6,102 nt of DNA from Clostridia bacterium (GTDB lineage Bacteria; Bacillota_A; Clostridia; Oscillospirales; CAG-272): the NCBI GenBank assembly GCA_017533545.1, contig JAFXHW010000238.1:1-6102 (forward strand), read 5' to 3'. The notes below the pieces were generated by a model. The model did not search any database. It was not told the DNA's origin and saw only the letters and a list, made by a program, of their open reading frames with translations. Made by a program: the position numbers and the translations under genes. Positions 4,910 to 6,102 of this stretch are shown one piece after another; the first letter of the stretch is position 1; every line of letters starts with the position of its first letter.

Positions 4910-5791
4910 ATGATTAAAAAAAGCGATTATATAAGAACAGACCTTGCTTTTGAGAGCGAGGTGGGTGCGAAAAAGGCGCACACGGTAAAGGAGGATTTCG
5001 AAGGCATTTCGCTGTCGGTTATGACGGTGGACAGCGACGAGCTTTCAAAGCTTTTAAAAAAGCAAAAAGGGCAATACATCACTGTAAACATCGGAAACCC
5101 CTGCTATTTTGGTGAAAAAGAGAGCAATCGCGCATCAAGGTGCCTGGCGAAATATATTAAGCGGCTTGCCGATCATCACGGTGTTGCGCTTGACAACGTC
5201 ATGGTGGTGGGGCTGGGCAACAGAATGATGACCGCCGATGCGCTCGGACCGCTGACCGTTGACGAAACAATCGTCACCCGTCACATCAAAGAGCAGGACC
5301 CTTCCCTCTTTCACTCGGTGACCTCATCGGTGATATCGGCAATATCGCCGGGAGTGGTCGGTCAGACGGGAATCGAAACGGCCGAGCTTGTGATCGGCGC
5401 CGTCGAGCGTGCAAAACCCGATCTCGTCATACTCATCGACGCGCTCGCCGCCCGATCGTGCGACAGGCTGGGCACGACGGTGCAGCTCTCCTCCTCGGGG
5501 ATCTGCCCCGGCTCGGGCGTGGGAAATCGCAGATATTCTATCGACAGCAACACGCTGGGGATTCCCGTCATTACCATCGGTGTGCCCATGGTGGTCGACT
5601 CATCCACATTGGTCTGCGATGTTCTTGAGCAGGCGGGAATCGAGAATATATCAAACGAGATCAGCGAAGTTTTGAAAAACGGACAGTCATTTTTTGTCTG
5701 CCTTCGCGACAGCGACAGCGTTGTCGAAAAGTGTGCCGCAATCATTTCCGATGCGCTAAATATTGCCTTTAAAAACGATGGTCTGTCATAA
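4910..5791 (+). CDS. gpr: GPR endopeptidase, germination protease for small acid-soluble spore proteins
   Basis: This aspartic-type protease (peptidase family A25) is made in the forespore as a zymogen and cleaves DNA-protecting SASPs at germination. The 293 residues include YIRTDLAFES (7-16), the conserved N-terminal block near which the propeptide is removed in Bacillus. They also include VVGLGNRMMTADALGP (99-114), TRHI (123-126), SAISPGVVGQTGIET (143-157), ILIDALAARS (174-183), GICPGSGVGNRR (197-208) and LGIPVITIGVPMVVDSS (216-232). Asp110 and Asp177 align with the two aspartates reported essential in the Bacillus enzyme. It is shorter than the roughly 370-residue Bacillus protein, lacking an insert before the C-terminal helix. 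The frame stays open upstream to ATG 4757, but the ATG at 4910 is chosen because GGAAGG lies 8 nt before it and RTDLA then falls near the N-terminus as usual. No terminator follows, so it is probably in an operon with the next gene. Confidence 0.95.
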   Translation: MIKKSDYIRTDLAFESEVGAKKAHTVKEDFEGISLSVMTVDSDELSKLLKKQKGQYITVNIGNPCYFGEKESNRASRCLAKYIKRLADHHGVALDNVMVVGLGNRMMTADALGPLTVDETIVTRHIKEQDPSLFHSVTSSVISAISPGVVGQTGIETAELVIGAVERAKPDLVILIDALAARSCDRLGTTVQLSSSGICPGSGVGNRRYSIDSNTLGIPVITIGVPMVVDSSTLVCDVLEQAGIENISNEISEVLKNGQSFFVCLRDSDSVVEKCAAIISDALNIAFKNDGLS

Positions 5792-5796
5792 AAAAA

Positions 5797-5833
5797 GAGG
5801 GGTGATAATATTATTAAATTGAAAGGATGTGAT
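5797..5833 (+). promoter_or_regulatory. Two successive Shine-Dalgarno-like sites before the gene after gpr
   Basis: GAGGGGTGAT (5797-5806) and AAGGATGTGAT (5823-5833) both resemble the complement of the 16S rRNA 3' end. The second is properly spaced for TTG 5837. The first would suit a start near 5810-5813, where only ATT codons exist in frame. The second decides the start chosen here. Confidence 0.5.
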
Positions 5834-5836
5834 ATT

Positions 5837-6102
5837 TTGCCCGAGCTTTCCCAAAGACTGTTTTCACTTTTCAGATACATTTTCATATCGCTTACCGCGG
5901 CATCGGTGTCGGCCTCGCTAATTATCGGTCTGTCCGACGAGATAAAAGTACGCTTGCGCGCCCAAAACTCACTTTCGATGCTGAATACACCGACCGGCGA
6001 CAGCGAGATCGTAAGCGATCTTATATACGACGAGCTTTATTTTGAAAGCGAGCAGGCCCACCGCGAGGAGTTTGGCGCGGATACAGCCATCTCCGATGAG
6101 AG
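5837..6102 (+). CDS. N-terminal part of a membrane-anchored protein, probably stage II sporulation protein P
   Basis: The first 88 codons are present; the right edge cuts the gene. A short basic N-terminus is followed by one moderately hydrophobic segment (about residues 14-32, YIFISLTAASVSASLIIGL), then a polar, acidic stretch. This fits a single N-terminal anchor with the rest outside the membrane. SpoIIP, the engulfment amidase/endopeptidase, has this form, and spoIIP commonly follows gpr in Clostridia and Bacilli, so the name rests on synteny; the catalytic domain is not in view. The TTG at 5837-5839 is preferred because AAGGATGTGAT, a near-perfect complement of the 16S tail, ends three bases before it. 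An upstream in-frame TTG (5819) and ATT (5810) are alternatives. The frame is the same as gpr, separated by its TAA and 45 bases. Confidence 0.5.
   Translation, partial: MPELSQRLFSLFRYIFISLTAASVSASLIIGLSDEIKVRLRAQNSLSMLNTPTGDSEIVSDLIYDELYFESEQAHREEFGADTAISDE

Noticed and set aside
4715..4981. 88-codon minus-strand frame between the lipoprotein gene and gpr
   Set aside because: It is not rpsT or any small ribosomal protein I recognise. It overlaps the gpr start in antisense and crosses both promoters.
5362..5886. 174-codon minus-strand frame
   Set aside because: Antisense to gpr, which is strongly conserved in its own frame.

Overview
The window looks like chromosomal DNA of an endospore-forming member of the Clostridia. 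The lineage is an inference. It rests on a recognisable germination protease (GPR), a DUF4364 protein, a SigH-like sigma factor, a treble-clef zinc protein of Firmicutes type, AGGAGG-type ribosome sites and AT-rich sigma-A promoters.

Layout. Five genes run leftward on the minus strand. From right to left they are an oligopeptide-type ABC transporter substrate-binding lipoprotein (4620-2875), a DUF4364 protein (2774-2229), a SigH-like sigma factor with a TTG start (2014-1478), a 91-residue two-zinc-site protein (1322-1047), and the N-terminal part of a TrmH/RlmB-type rRNA 2'-O-ribose methyltransferase, cut by the left edge (444-1). Two genes run rightward at the right end: gpr (4910-5791) and the start of a membrane-anchored protein (5837 to the edge). 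By position and anchor this last one is probably SpoIIP.

Non-coding DNA. The 602 bases between the zinc protein and rlmB hold an extended -10 promoter for rlmB with helically phased T-tracts behind it, a roughly 146-base element with nested and competing inverted repeats, a three-fold AAGACA motif, an A/T hairpin, five 16-bp GC-rich tandem units, and a strong terminator for the zinc gene. The 289 bases between the lipoprotein gene and gpr form a divergent control region. It has a sigma-A promoter with a 9-bp inverted repeat at the presumed transcript start on one side, and a 16-bp palindrome plus a sigma-G-like promoter for gpr on the other.

How the genes relate. gpr and the following gene form a likely sporulation operon: SASP degradation at germination, and, if it is spoIIP, peptidoglycan hydrolysis during engulfment. 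The sigma factor could belong to the early sporulation or stationary-phase programme. The lipoprotein has no permease or ATPase genes in view and appears to be an orphan receptor. No phage, IS element, CRISPR array, rRNA or tRNA was recognised. I did not find a convincing novel multi-gene system; the most unusual content is in the intergenic DNA.
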